DNA of 40,209 nt from an uncultured Eubacteriales bacterium (GTDB taxonomy: Bacteria; Bacillota; Clostridia; Christensenellales; Aristaeellaceae). The position numbers and the translations under genes were made by a program. The DNA lies in assembly GCA_900550955.1 (NCBI GenBank), contig URUF01000018.1, positions 1 to 40,209 on the forward strand. Direction: 5' to 3'. Positions 1 to 7,491 of this stretch are shown one piece after another. A model generated the notes under the pieces. It saw only the letters and a list, made by a program, of their open reading frames with translations. It made no database searches and was not told the DNA's origin. How positions within the stretch are numbered: position 1 is the first letter of the stretch; the number at the start of each line of letters is the position of its first letter.

Positions 1-81
1 CGTAATTCTACGACAGGGTTTCTTTTTTGTGTCTACTTGCCTTATAGCAGTCCAAGTCCAGGCGGCTGCACGGGGGTTTTT

Positions 82-1533
82 TTACTGGGCGGTTACTCCT
101 GCTGCAAACAGCTGCTGCACGCTGGCGGGCATCTGCCCCAGCGCCGTAAACAACGCCTGTAACGCACGGTTCTGCACATCAACCGCTAGGGCTTGCAGCT
201 CATCGGCAGAAAGCTCCGTCACGTTTACCGCGGTATCGGGCGTGGCCTTTTCAATATCGCTAAGCAAAGCGGAATCGGCCTCGCCGGAGGTAAGCTTGAA
301 CGTAACGACCGGGCGCTCCGCCGCGGCGGGCTCGGTGATGGCGGTCGCGTCCTCGCGGCCATAGACCGCAACGCTGCGCACGCGGCTGTCCCCCTTATTC
401 TCGCCATGGTAAAGGAAGGTTATCTGCGTGCCGTTGGCCAGCCCGGCCAGCATGCCGTCGCTTGTGCCATCCCTGCCGCTAAGCAGGTCAAAGGTCAGCC
501 GCATCATGCTCTGGTCATTAACCTCCACGCTCATGTCCCCGGTGTGCGTCACGCCGTTTTCCTTGGTGAGGCGGTCATAATTCATGTTCATGGCCATCTT
601 CATCGTTTCGGGTTCCTCATCCCCGCTGGCTTCCTCGGCTATGGCCATGTTCATTCCCATTTCCATGCCCACAACCTCCTGGCCCTCATTGGTGGAATAG
701 AGCGCCATTGTCATATCAATGTCGTTTTCCTTGTAAATCCTGCGGGCTTCTTCCAAGCATCTCTTTACCTCGGCCTCCAGCTCCTCGCCCGTCAGGTCGG
801 GGTTTTGCCGCTGAATCGTGCTTTGCATAATGCTGCGCATATAGGCGGTATCGCAAAGCGCCGCAAGATCATCGCCGTTCATAGTCATGGTATATTTTTC
901 GGTGGCGGCGTCGCGCGCTTCATCCGTAAATTCGCCTTCCTCCAGGGTCATCTTGCCATATATATCCTTTATGTAGGCGGCCATTTCAGGATCGTCCTTG
1001 AACATCTCTTCTGCCATGGCGGATACTTCCTCCGGCGTTTTTACCGCCATGGCGCCGTCCTTTTCCACCGCTGCGGCAATCGCCGCCGTCATCTGCTTCT
1101 TGTACTGGGCCATCATTTCTTCCAGCGCGGCGACGGCTTCCTCATCCACCTCTGCGTCATTGGCGCTTGCCTGCGCCTGGATGCTAGACTTCATCATATC
1201 GGTCAGGAAATCGAAGCCGTCGTCCCAGGTTGTGTAAAGCACGTCTTCGCTAAGCAGGTTGCTTTGCACATACAGGCCGGTTTTATCCACGCCCAGCGCT
1301 ACGGTAGCCACATCCACGTCGTTGACCGTAAGCGTCAAAGCGGCGCTTTTGTCCTCGCCCACGGTCAGCCTGAACGATAAAGCATCCAGTATGTCCTTCA
1401 CCATTTCCTCAGAAGCCATGTCGCTGCCGGGAATAATTTTGAGAACATGCTGCGTATCGGCCAGCGCCGTCAGGGGCAGCGCCAGCGCCAGCACAAGTGC
1501 CAGGCACAGCGCCTTCATCATTTTGCGGATCAT
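82..1533 (-). CDS. Methionine-rich secreted protein of unknown function
   Basis: I do not recognise a family. The 483-residue product starts with a typical Sec signal peptide: a basic N-terminus (MIRKMMK), a leucine/alanine-rich core and a likely signal peptidase I site after ALA near residue 25. There is no lipobox cysteine and no further membrane segment, so export or wall association is expected. The middle is acidic and helical, and residues 200-320 are very rich in methionine (repeated short MxM and MTM motifs). The ATG at 1533 follows a GGAGG-type site, and a promoter (ATGACA, 18 bp, TATACT) lies about 50 bp upstream. The gene stands alone downstream of the capG-like gene. It could be a metal-binding or wall-associated protein, but nothing here proves that. 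Confidence 0.75.
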   Translation of the reverse strand: MIRKMMKALCLALVLALALPLTALADTQHVLKIIPGSDMASEEMVKDILDALSFRLTVGEDKSAALTLTVNDVDVATVALGVDKTGLYVQSNLLSEDVLYTTWDDGFDFLTDMMKSSIQAQASANDAEVDEEAVAALEEMMAQYKKQMTAAIAAAVEKDGAMAVKTPEEVSAMAEEMFKDDPEMAAYIKDIYGKMTLEEGEFTDEARDAATEKYTMTMNGDDLAALCDTAYMRSIMQSTIQRQNPDLTGEELEAEVKRCLEEARRIYKENDIDMTMALYSTNEGQEVVGMEMGMNMAIAEEASGDEEPETMKMAMNMNYDRLTKENGVTHTGDMSVEVNDQSMMRLTFDLLSGRDGTSDGMLAGLANGTQITFLYHGENKGDSRVRSVAVYGREDATAITEPAAAERPVVTFKLTSGEADSALLSDIEKATPDTAVNVTELSADELQALAVDVQNRALQALFTALGQMPASVQQLFAAGVTAQ

Positions 1534-1583
1534 TTGTTTTTCCTCCTTATCTTTCCTGGGTTGTCACCTTGGAATGCTTCCAT

Positions 1584-1613
1584 AGTATAACGCAAGCGGC
1601 GGCGGATTGTCAT
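1584..1613 (-). promoter_or_regulatory. Putative sigma-A promoter of the secreted protein gene
   Basis: Read on the minus strand, ATGACA (1608-1613) and TATACT (1584-1589) are separated by 18 bp, about 50 bp upstream of the ATG at 1533. Confidence 0.5.
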
Positions 1614-1642
1614 CCCTTTGACAATACAAGCCAATTTCCGAG

Positions 1643-1670
1643 GGTTCAAACGTCCAAAATGATGTTTGAA
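1643..1670 (-). terminator. Hairpin just after the capG-like stop codon
   Basis: An 8-bp perfect inverted repeat (gttcaaac / gtttgaac, 12-nt loop) sits directly behind the stop codon at 1673. It lacks a clear T-run, so termination is only possible. Confidence 0.3.
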
Positions 1671-1672
1671 CG

Positions 1673-2800
1673 TTACCGCTTCAGCCATACCGTTTGGTTC
1701 ACAATGGGCGTGTAGCTTTGAATCAGCTTGATCACCTTAACGCTTACGTTCGCATCCTCGTAATCCAGGGGCATGGCGCGCGGCTCGCCGTTCCTTTGCA
1801 TTGCAATGGCCAATTCCGCCGCCTGCTGCACGCTTTCCTGGGTGATGCCGCCAATAACCACCGTGCCCTTGTCAAGCACCTCCGGGCGCTCGGTGGAGGT
1901 GCGAATCAGCACGCCGCAGAAGCCAAGCATCGCGCTCTCCTCGCTCAGGGTGCCGCTGTCGCTAAGCACAACAAGGCTGTTCATCTGCAAATGGTTGTAG
2001 TCAAAAAAGCCAAAGGGCGTCACATTGCGCACCAGGGGATGGAAGGTGAAGTTGCGCTGCTTGATAAACTTCATGCTGCGGGGATGCGTGCTGTAAATCA
2101 CCGGCACCTGGTAGGCCTCCGCCATATGGTTGATGGCCTGCATCAGGGATAGGAAATTTTGCTCCAGGTCGATGTTTTCCTCCCGATGCGCGCTTACCAG
2201 AATGTATTTTCCCCTTTCAAGGCCCAGGCGCTCCAGCACGTCGCTTTGGTCAATCTGCTCCCGGTGGTTTTGCAGCACCTCCCGCATGGGCGAGCCGGTC
2301 ACAAAGATGGTCTTCCCATCGATGCCCTCGCTAAGCAGATAACGGCGGCTGTTTTCCGTGTAGGGCAGGTTAATATCGCTGATATGATCCACGATCTTGC
2401 GGTTGATCATCTCGCTCACGTTCCAATCCCAGCAGCGGTTGCCGGCCTCCATATGGAAAATCGGTATTTTCAGCCGCTTGGCGGAAACGGCCGCAAGCGC
2501 GGAGTTGGTATCGCCCAAAATCAGCACCGCGTCGGGGCGCTCCTTTGCCATAACCTTGTAGCTTTGGGCAATGATGTTGCCCATGGTTTCGCCCAGGTCG
2601 CTGCCAACGGCGTCCAAATAATAATTGGGGGTGCGCAAGCCCAGCTCGCGGAAGAACACCTGGTTGAGCGCGGGATCGTAGTTTTGCCCCGTATGCACAA
2701 CCACATGGTCAAAGTATCTGTCGGCGCAGCGCATCACCGCCGACAGGCGGATGATTTCCGGCCGGGTGCCCAGCACCGTCATCAACTTCAGCTTATTCAT
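1673..2800 (-). CDS. UDP-N-acetylglucosamine 2-epimerase family enzyme, CapG/FnlC type
   Basis: The 375-residue protein belongs to the non-hydrolysing UDP-HexNAc 2-epimerase family (WecB fold). The N-terminal GTRPEIIRLS loop, the HTGQNYD segment and the ILGDTNSALA and FHMEAGNRCWD motifs are all visible. The last motif, with CWD rather than the usual glycine-rich sequence of WecB/MnaA, is what I associate with CapG/FnlC, which converts UDP-N-acetyl-L-pneumosamine to UDP-N-acetyl-L-fucosamine. The preceding CapF-like gene ends 2 bp upstream and an AAGGAGG site precedes the ATG, so the two are co-transcribed and probably act in sequence. A general UDP-GlcNAc 2-epimerase is the alternative, but the CapF neighbour favours the L-FucNAc role. 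The product would feed a capsule or another surface polysaccharide. Confidence 0.85.
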   Translation of the reverse strand: MNKLKLMTVLGTRPEIIRLSAVMRCADRYFDHVVVHTGQNYDPALNQVFFRELGLRTPNYYLDAVGSDLGETMGNIIAQSYKVMAKERPDAVLILGDTNSALAAVSAKRLKIPIFHMEAGNRCWDWNVSEMINRKIVDHISDINLPYTENSRRYLLSEGIDGKTIFVTGSPMREVLQNHREQIDQSDVLERLGLERGKYILVSAHREENIDLEQNFLSLMQAINHMAEAYQVPVIYSTHPRSMKFIKQRNFTFHPLVRNVTPFGFFDYNHLQMNSLVVLSDSGTLSEESAMLGFCGVLIRTSTERPEVLDKGTVVIGGITQESVQQAAELAIAMQRNGEPRAMPLDYEDANVSVKVIKLIQSYTPIVNQTVWLKR

Positions 2801-2802
2801 TT

Positions 2803-3933
2803 TCAGGCCTCCTTATCGGGCTGCACGTTCAGGCGGAAGGTATCGGGGTTGGCGGGGTCATAGCACTCGTTGGCCCACATCAGGGTAACCATATCCGTAT
2901 CGCCCGTGTTTTCAATGTTATGGGTATATCCGGGGGGAATATCCACAATCTGCGGCACATCGCCGCATACCTTGTAGGCGATCACCGTTTCGTCCCCCAG
3001 CCTGCGCAGGCGAATAACGCCCTCTCCGCTAACCACCACAAACTTTTCGTGCTTGGTATGGTGCCAATGCTCGCCCTTTACAATATGCGGCTTGGCTACG
3101 TTCACGCTTACCTGCCCATGGCCGCCCAGGTGCAAAAGCTCCGCAAAGGAGCCGCGCGCATCCGTATGCGCCACCGGCGCGCGGGAAAAATCGTCCGGGG
3201 GCAAAAAGCTTAGGTACGTAGCGTACAGCTTCGCCGTAAGCGGGTCGCTCTGGTCAGGGCAGTCCAGGAGGTTGCGCATATCGCGGAAAGCGCCCAGCCT
3301 TGCCGCCAGCTCGCCAAGGCCAATCTCATGCTCGGGGCCGGCGGCGCACAGGCCGTCTTCCGCCCGGGTGGGCATGCCCTCCAGCGCGCGCAGGAATTCC
3401 TTTACGATATCGTCAATATACACAAGGCGCAGCGTCGCCGCGGGATCGTTCACCGTGATGGGCAGGTCGCGGGCGATGTTGTGGCAGAAGGTCGCTACGG
3501 CGCTGTTGTAGTTGGGGCGGCTCCACTTGCCAAAGGCGTTGGTGAGCCGGTATACGTAAACCGGCGCGCCCGTGCGCAGGCCATAGGCAAAAACCGCGTC
3601 CTCCGCCGCGCGCTTGCTAGCCCCGTAGGGGTTGTCCAGCGCCGCCTGCGTGGAGCTGGATAAAACCACGGGCGGCCTTTTGCCCGCCTCCAGCAGCTTG
3701 AGCAATTCCAGGGTAAAATCCCGGTTGCCCTCCATAAACTCGCCCGGGGTTTGCGGCCGGTTCACGCCTGCAAGGTGAAACACAAAATCAGCCTCCTTGG
3801 CGGCGCGGCGCAGCGCTTCCGGCGGCGTTTGAACGTCAATCAGGCTTAGCGTATCCTCCGGGCGGCGGCAGGCAAGCGTTTCCCGCAGGTTGCGGCCAAT
3901 AAAGCCGTTCGCGCCCGTAATCATTATTTGCAT
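2803..3933 (-). CDS. Bifunctional SDR-cupin reductase, CapF/FnlB type
   Basis: The 376-residue protein has two domains. Residues 1-245 form an extended SDR/Rossmann domain with TGANGFIGRN at the N-terminus and a YGASK motif near residue 110. Residues 255-370 form a cupin with HWHHTKHEKF and a PPGYTHNIEN segment. This SDR-plus-cupin arrangement is that of CapF/FnlB, which works on the 4-keto-6-deoxy sugar made by CapE and gives UDP-N-acetyl-L-pneumosamine. The reading frame is open back to 4059, but the ATG at 3933 is preceded by GGAGGA at the right distance and begins the Rossmann motif directly, so I take that start. It is the first gene of a two-gene operon with the 2-epimerase. Its CapE partner lies about 24 kb away at 28257-29285. 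Confidence 0.88.
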   Translation of the reverse strand: MQIMITGANGFIGRNLRETLACRRPEDTLSLIDVQTPPEALRRAAKEADFVFHLAGVNRPQTPGEFMEGNRDFTLELLKLLEAGKRPPVVLSSSTQAALDNPYGASKRAAEDAVFAYGLRTGAPVYVYRLTNAFGKWSRPNYNSAVATFCHNIARDLPITVNDPAATLRLVYIDDIVKEFLRALEGMPTRAEDGLCAAGPEHEIGLGELAARLGAFRDMRNLLDCPDQSDPLTAKLYATYLSFLPPDDFSRAPVAHTDARGSFAELLHLGGHGQVSVNVAKPHIVKGEHWHHTKHEKFVVVSGEGVIRLRRLGDETVIAYKVCGDVPQIVDIPPGYTHNIENTGDTDMVTLMWANECYDPANPDTFRLNVQPDKEA

Positions 3934-3979
3934 ATGGTTTTTCCTCCTCCGGCACGGCGGCATGCGCCGCGTCCCTGTT

Positions 3980-4008
3980 ATCTTACAGGAACGGCCCATA
4001 CCTGTCAA
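3980..4008 (-). promoter_or_regulatory. Putative sigma-A promoter of the capF-capG pair
   Basis: On the minus strand TTGACA (4003-4008), a 17-bp spacer and TAAGAT (3980-3985) lie about 45 bp upstream of the ATG at 3933. Confidence 0.6.
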
Positions 4009-4040
4009 TAACAGGCATGGCGTTTTCCCCAAACCCTTCC

Positions 4041-4069
4041 TTGACGGGGCCGCGCCCATCCCCTATAAT
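4041..4069 (+). promoter_or_regulatory. Putative sigma-A promoter of the 4103-6761 operon
   Basis: TTGACG (4041-4046), a 17-bp spacer and TATAAT (4064-4069) sit 34 bp before the GTG at 4103. It is divergent from the capF promoter. Confidence 0.7.
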
Positions 4070-4102
4070 AAAACCGCTTATTTTTGAAAGAAAGAGGGGT
4101 GC

Positions 4103-5854
4103 GTGGAGGTGCTGGCCACGCGGATGCTCGTTGTGCTCGCGGGCCCGTTGGATGCGGGCAGCGCCCTGCGCACGGCCGCGGCCGCCGTCAAGGCCGCCGC
4201 GCGCCCTTATGGCCTGCGCTTTGCGCTGCCCCGCGCCTTTCAAGCGGCCGTGGAGGATATACCGCCTGGCAGCGCAGGCCTTTCCATGGAAAGCCTGGCC
4301 TTTTACCCGGACGAGGGCGACCCGCTGCAAGGCGTACTGCCCCTTTTGAGCGGAGAAAGCCACTTTTTGCTCCTATGCGGGGAGCATGGCTTTTCTCCGC
4401 GCTGGGACGCGGCGCTGTACGCCGCCCTGCCCGCACGGCAGGCGCTGCTTACGGCCAGCATAAGCCCGCCGCGCGGGCAGGTTTCCCCCGTGCAGCCTTC
4501 GGGATCCGCCGGAAGGCGCTTAACCTCTTTGCGAAGCGCGGTTGCCTCTGGACGCGCTCGCAGGCAAACCGCCGCGCCGCTTATGGCGGAGGGGGATACG
4601 CGCGTTGTGCAAAGGCTTCCCGTTTCCGCAGCCGCCAGCCCTAAAAGCCCTCCCCTGCCTGCCGAGGCCTATCTTCCAGCCCTAGCTGAGGATTTTGGTG
4701 AGGACGGCGTGCTCATCAGCCGGGGCCTTCCGCTGGTATGCGCAGCTGGGCCCGTGCGCACGCTGGTGGCCAATCCCGCGCTGTTATTTGGGCCGGTTTC
4801 CTTTTTGCAAACCGCCTCCCCATCGCTGGATACCCTCTCCATCAACGCCTATGTGGCGGGCTTCTCTTTGTACGCCCTGGCGGAAGCGCCGCTGTGGCCT
4901 TTGGCGCAGCAGCCGTGCTTCCGCCTGCGCCGCACGGAGGAAAAGGTTGCGCCCGGCAGCACGCTGGCCCGCTTTGAGCAGCTTGCGGGCTTCCGCTACG
5001 AGCAGCGCCGTGCCGGAATCAAAACCACGTGGGGCCTTTTCAACGTGGAAAACACCTATGCGCAGCATTTGCCGCACGGCATGGCCGTAAGCCAGCGCGC
5101 CCGGGCCGCGCGCATGCGGTTTCACGAAAGCTACATGCCCCTTATCACAACCGCCTTTATCGACCTGCCCAACCCGCGCAGGCCGGTAGCCTCCTATATC
5201 CTGCGCCTTGGCTTTCTCAAGGCCATTGAAAGCCTGCCCCTGCTTTTATATACCGGCGGCGCGCAGGAGCGTTACCTGCGCGCGGGCTTTCCCAACGTGC
5301 AAAGCTACCCGGATAACGGCGTGCTGCCTAAAGGCCTGTTGGCCGCCGGCATGAGCCGGGAGCAGCATTTCAAGCGCAGCAAGCCGTTTTTGATGCAGCG
5401 CGCGGCGAAGCGCCAGGTGGAATTTACCCATGCGGCCTGGGTGGACGCGGACATCCTTCCGCACCCCATCTGCCCCGAGGCCGTGCCGGATTTCAGCCCC
5501 ATGATGGACGGGCGCATCCATTTCGCGCTTGTGGACGGCGTGCCGGATGTAAGCTTTGTGCTTGCGCCGGTAAAGCTCCTTCCTCTGCTTGTTCGCGAAA
5601 CCCTCTCCCTTACGCAGCTGGATGAGGAGCTGAAGCGCGGCTTGAGCGAGGAGGCGCTGTGGCGGCGGCTGTTTGCCAGGCATCCCGAGCTTTTTACGCT
5701 GCACCCTATGCCCCGCAGGCGGCTGTTGTTCCTTTCCGCGTTTGATTCGCGGCTCCTGGGGCTGCGCCTGCGCGCGCTGCTTAGCGCCGCGCCCGCGCCC
5801 ATTCCGGGCGAAGCCATCCGCACATCATCAAAAAGGAGTCCTGGCCATGACTGA
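4103..5854 (+). CDS. Glycosyltransferase-like protein, two-part, function uncertain
   Basis: This 583-residue protein has no signal peptide or membrane segment. The N-terminal half has the feel of a GT-A-like fold, with a FLLLCGEHGFSPRWDAAL segment near residue 95. A low-complexity Ser/Pro/Ala linker covers about residues 130-180. The C-terminal half (about 350-500) carries PLITTAFIDL, LPLLLYTGG, KRSKPFLMQRA and HAAWVDADI. Taken together these resemble the HtrL/YibB-type putative glycosyltransferase pattern, in which a WVDAD motif would be the metal site. This is recognition by pattern, not an alignment. The GTG start is chosen because AGAGGGG precedes it and a good promoter lies just upstream. 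The stop overlaps the thioesterase start by 8 bp. The gene diverges from the L-FucNAc genes, which fits a surface-glycan role without proving it. Confidence 0.55.
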   Translation: MEVLATRMLVVLAGPLDAGSALRTAAAAVKAAARPYGLRFALPRAFQAAVEDIPPGSAGLSMESLAFYPDEGDPLQGVLPLLSGESHFLLLCGEHGFSPRWDAALYAALPARQALLTASISPPRGQVSPVQPSGSAGRRLTSLRSAVASGRARRQTAAPLMAEGDTRVVQRLPVSAAASPKSPPLPAEAYLPALAEDFGEDGVLISRGLPLVCAAGPVRTLVANPALLFGPVSFLQTASPSLDTLSINAYVAGFSLYALAEAPLWPLAQQPCFRLRRTEEKVAPGSTLARFEQLAGFRYEQRRAGIKTTWGLFNVENTYAQHLPHGMAVSQRARAARMRFHESYMPLITTAFIDLPNPRRPVASYILRLGFLKAIESLPLLLYTGGAQERYLRAGFPNVQSYPDNGVLPKGLLAAGMSREQHFKRSKPFLMQRAAKRQVEFTHAAWVDADILPHPICPEAVPDFSPMMDGRIHFALVDGVPDVSFVLAPVKLLPLLVRETLSLTQLDEELKRGLSEEALWRRLFARHPELFTLHPMPRRRLLFLSAFDSRLLGLRLRALLSAAPAPIPGEAIRTSSKRSPGHD

Positions 5855-6329
5855 ATCCCGCCCCGCCAAAACCGTATCCTCCAGCCGCTCCGAGCAGGTG
5901 CACATCATCATGCCCGCCGATGTAAACGGCAGCTACACCCTTTTTGGCGGCATCCTGATGCAATGGATCGACGTGGTGGCCGGCGTAGTATCGCGCCGCC
6001 ACAGCGAATGCGAAACCCGCACCGCCGCCATTGACCATCTGGAATTTCTGGCCCCGGCCTATATCAACGATACCGTAACCATCGCCGGGCGCGTAACCTG
6101 CGTGGGCAACACCAGCATGGAGGTGTGCGTGGACACCTTTGTGGAGCATGTGGACAACCCCACCCAGCGCCAGCATGTAAACCGCGCCTTTTTAACCATG
6201 GTAGCCATCGGCAAGGATGGAAAGCCCACCCAGGTGCCCAGCCTGATCCCCGAAACGCTGGAGGAAAAGATGGACTTTACCGCCGGAGAAAGGCGCAGGC
6301 TGATGCGCATGCGCAACATGAATAAATAG
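5847..6329 (+). CDS. Acyl-CoA thioesterase, hotdog fold (YciA/ACOT type)
   Basis: The 160-residue product has the single hotdog domain of the cytosolic acyl-CoA thioesterases, which hydrolyse acyl-CoA to free acid and CoA. Diagnostic pieces are the N-terminal ADVNGSYTLFGG stretch followed by ILMQWIDVVAG (the central hotdog helix) and the strand HLEFLAPAYINDTV. The frame is open further upstream, but the ATG at 5847 has AAGGAG 7-8 nt before it and gives the normal family length. It overlaps the end of the glycosyltransferase-like gene by 8 bp, implying translational coupling. The substrate chain length cannot be read from the sequence. Confidence 0.85.
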   Translation: MTESRPAKTVSSSRSEQVHIIMPADVNGSYTLFGGILMQWIDVVAGVVSRRHSECETRTAAIDHLEFLAPAYINDTVTIAGRVTCVGNTSMEVCVDTFVEHVDNPTQRQHVNRAFLTMVAIGKDGKPTQVPSLIPETLEEKMDFTAGERRRLMRMRNMNK

Positions 6330-6341
6330 GAGGGCGCTGCA

Positions 6342-6761
6342 ATGGACGAACGGGAGGCCAAGCTTCGCCTGTGGTTTGCCATGTGGCTTGAAAAAAAGGA
6401 CCTGGGCATTTGCAGCCTGTTTTCCACGGACGCCGTATATGTGGAAAGCTGGGGCCCGGAATACCGCGGCGCGGAAAAAATCCGGCGCTGGTTTGAGGAG
6501 TGGAACACACGCGGAACGGTGCAGAAATGGGATATTCGCCAGTTCTTCCATAAGGATAACCAAACGGTTGCGGAATGGCTCTTTCAAAACCAAATGGATA
6601 ACGGAAGGGTAGAGGCCTTTGAAGGCATGACGCTGGTAAAATGGAACCCAAGCGGCCAAATTTGCCTGTTGAAGGAGTTCGGCTGCAATCTCAACCGCTA
6701 CGACCCCTACCGCGACGGCCCGCTGCCGCGTTTTGCAAACGAGCGGGCCCTGTGGTTTTAA
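6342..6761 (+). CDS. NTF2/SnoaL-like small protein
   Basis: The 139-residue product fits the cone-shaped NTF2-like (SnoaL) fold: an N-terminal helix with LWFAMWLEKKD, then LFSTDAVYVESWGPEYRG, EKIRRWFEEW, and alternating strands with AEWLFQNQMDNGRVEAFEG. Clostridial proteins of this sort are usually annotated as nuclear transport factor 2 family proteins, with no known substrate. It starts 12 bp after the thioesterase with AGGAGG upstream, and it is the last gene before a strong terminator. It could be a small-molecule binding or isomerase-like protein; no catalytic residue can be assigned. Confidence 0.75.
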   Translation: MDEREAKLRLWFAMWLEKKDLGICSLFSTDAVYVESWGPEYRGAEKIRRWFEEWNTRGTVQKWDIRQFFHKDNQTVAEWLFQNQMDNGRVEAFEGMTLVKWNPSGQICLLKEFGCNLNRYDPYRDGPLPRFANERALWF

Positions 6762-6775
6762 CGCCTGCGCTTGTG

Positions 6776-6842
6776 CGGCCTAAACGCAAGCGGACGTATA
6801 CCAGGCGGTTGCATGGCTTACATCCGCTCGCGTTTAGGCCGC
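6776..6842 (+). repeat. Long inverted repeat overlapping the terminator stem
   Basis: Two 20-nt arms (6776-6795 and 6823-6842) are complementary with one mismatch around a 27-nt loop. The right arm shares 6839-6842 with the left arm of the terminator at 6839-6870, so the two hairpins cannot both form fully. Confidence 0.6.
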
Positions 6843-6870
6843 CGCAAAGCCTTGTTTGCGGCGGTTTTTT
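6839..6870 (+). terminator. Intrinsic terminator of the 4103-6761 operon
   Basis: A perfect 10-bp stem (ccgccgcaaa / tttgcggcgg) with a 6-nt loop is followed by six T residues. Confidence 0.9.
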
Positions 6871-6939
6871 GCTTATGCCGTTAGCGTTTGGCTTATACTT
6901 GGAGAGCCAAAGCGCTCCAAATTCCCTTTTGGGCCTTCC

Positions 6940-7170
6940 TTACTGCTGCCGTTTTCCGTGCCTGCCATCCTCGCTCGCGCCCAAGCGGTCATCCTCCCAG
7001 GCGGTTTTTTGCTCGTGGATGGCATAGAGCCCGGCATAGTTTTCGGCTTGTCCGGGCGTTTGGATGGCGGCCGGGGTCAGCCCCGTGCATTCCGTGGCCG
7101 AGGCCAGGTTTTCAATCTCCAGAATGGGCGGGTTTTCCAGCGGCTTTTTGCCATGCTTTACGGGTTCCAT
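6940..7170 (-). CDS. Small conserved-looking clostridial protein (76 aa)
   Basis: I think this is a real gene rather than a shadow. The product is hydrophilic, with a central ENLASATECTGLTP motif followed by AENYAGLYAIHEQK; I associate this ATECTGL...Y..LY pattern with short uncharacterised clostridial proteins. A GGGAGG site lies 9-10 nt before the ATG at 7170. The in-frame ATG at 7176 is only 3-4 nt from that site and is less likely. No function is known. The gene lies alone between the operon terminator and the divergent sortase promoter. It has no signal peptide and no membrane segment. Confidence 0.6.
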   Translation of the reverse strand: MEPVKHGKKPLENPPILEIENLASATECTGLTPAAIQTPGQAENYAGLYAIHEQKTAWEDDRLGASEDGRHGKRQQ

Positions 7171-7245
7171 GCACATTCGCCTCCCATGATCGGTTTAGCC
7201 ACAGGGTGCGTAAAACATTCGCTTGTTATTCGGCGCTGTATTTTC

Positions 7246-7274
7246 TTGACAGGCGGGGCAGGGGGCGGTATCAT
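7246..7274 (+). promoter_or_regulatory. Sigma-A promoter upstream of the sortase leader
   Basis: TTGACA (7246-7251), a 17-bp spacer and TATCAT (7269-7274). Transcription would begin near 7281, leaving a leader of about 210 nt before the sortase start. Confidence 0.7.
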
Positions 7275-7277
7275 GGT

Positions 7278-7470
7278 AGCGGGCGCAAACCGAAGCCTTG
7301 CTCCGTCAGGCGCATGCGGCGCGGCAGCCTTCCGCCGCCTTGCCTGATGAAGCGCCCGCGCTCACAGCGCGCGCAAAGCCCGAAGCAACTGCCGCCAGTC
7401 GTGCGCCTCCCATACCGCGGCGCCGCGTTGGCCAACAGAAACTGATTTTTCCCCCAATTTCCTTTTTTAC
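7278..7470 (+). ncRNA. Structured leader or small RNA, unidentified
   Basis: The stretch between the promoter and the sortase start folds by eye into nested stems. An outer stem pairs the segments around 7278-7286 and 7351-7361, a middle stem pairs TCAGGC with GCCTGA, and an inner stem pairs GCGGCG with CGCCGC. Further GC-rich self-complementary segments follow to about 7430. I compared it mentally with c-di-GMP, cobalamin, SRP, RNase P and 6S RNAs and found no convincing match. It may be a cis-regulatory leader of the sortase gene or an independent RNA. No U-run terminator is visible before the coding start. Confidence 0.35.
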
Positions 7471-7491
7471 CTTGCTTAGGAGCGATGCTTC

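Noticed and set aside
193..1380. His- and Leu-rich open frame of 395 codons on the plus strand
   Set aside because: It is antisense to the secreted protein gene, has no ribosome binding site and has typical shadow composition.
7278..7470. c-di-GMP (GEMM), cobalamin, SRP or 6S RNA upstream of the sortase
   Set aside because: Words such as GCAAACC and GCAAAGCC occur, but not in the order or spacing of GEMM, and the defining motifs of the other classes are missing.
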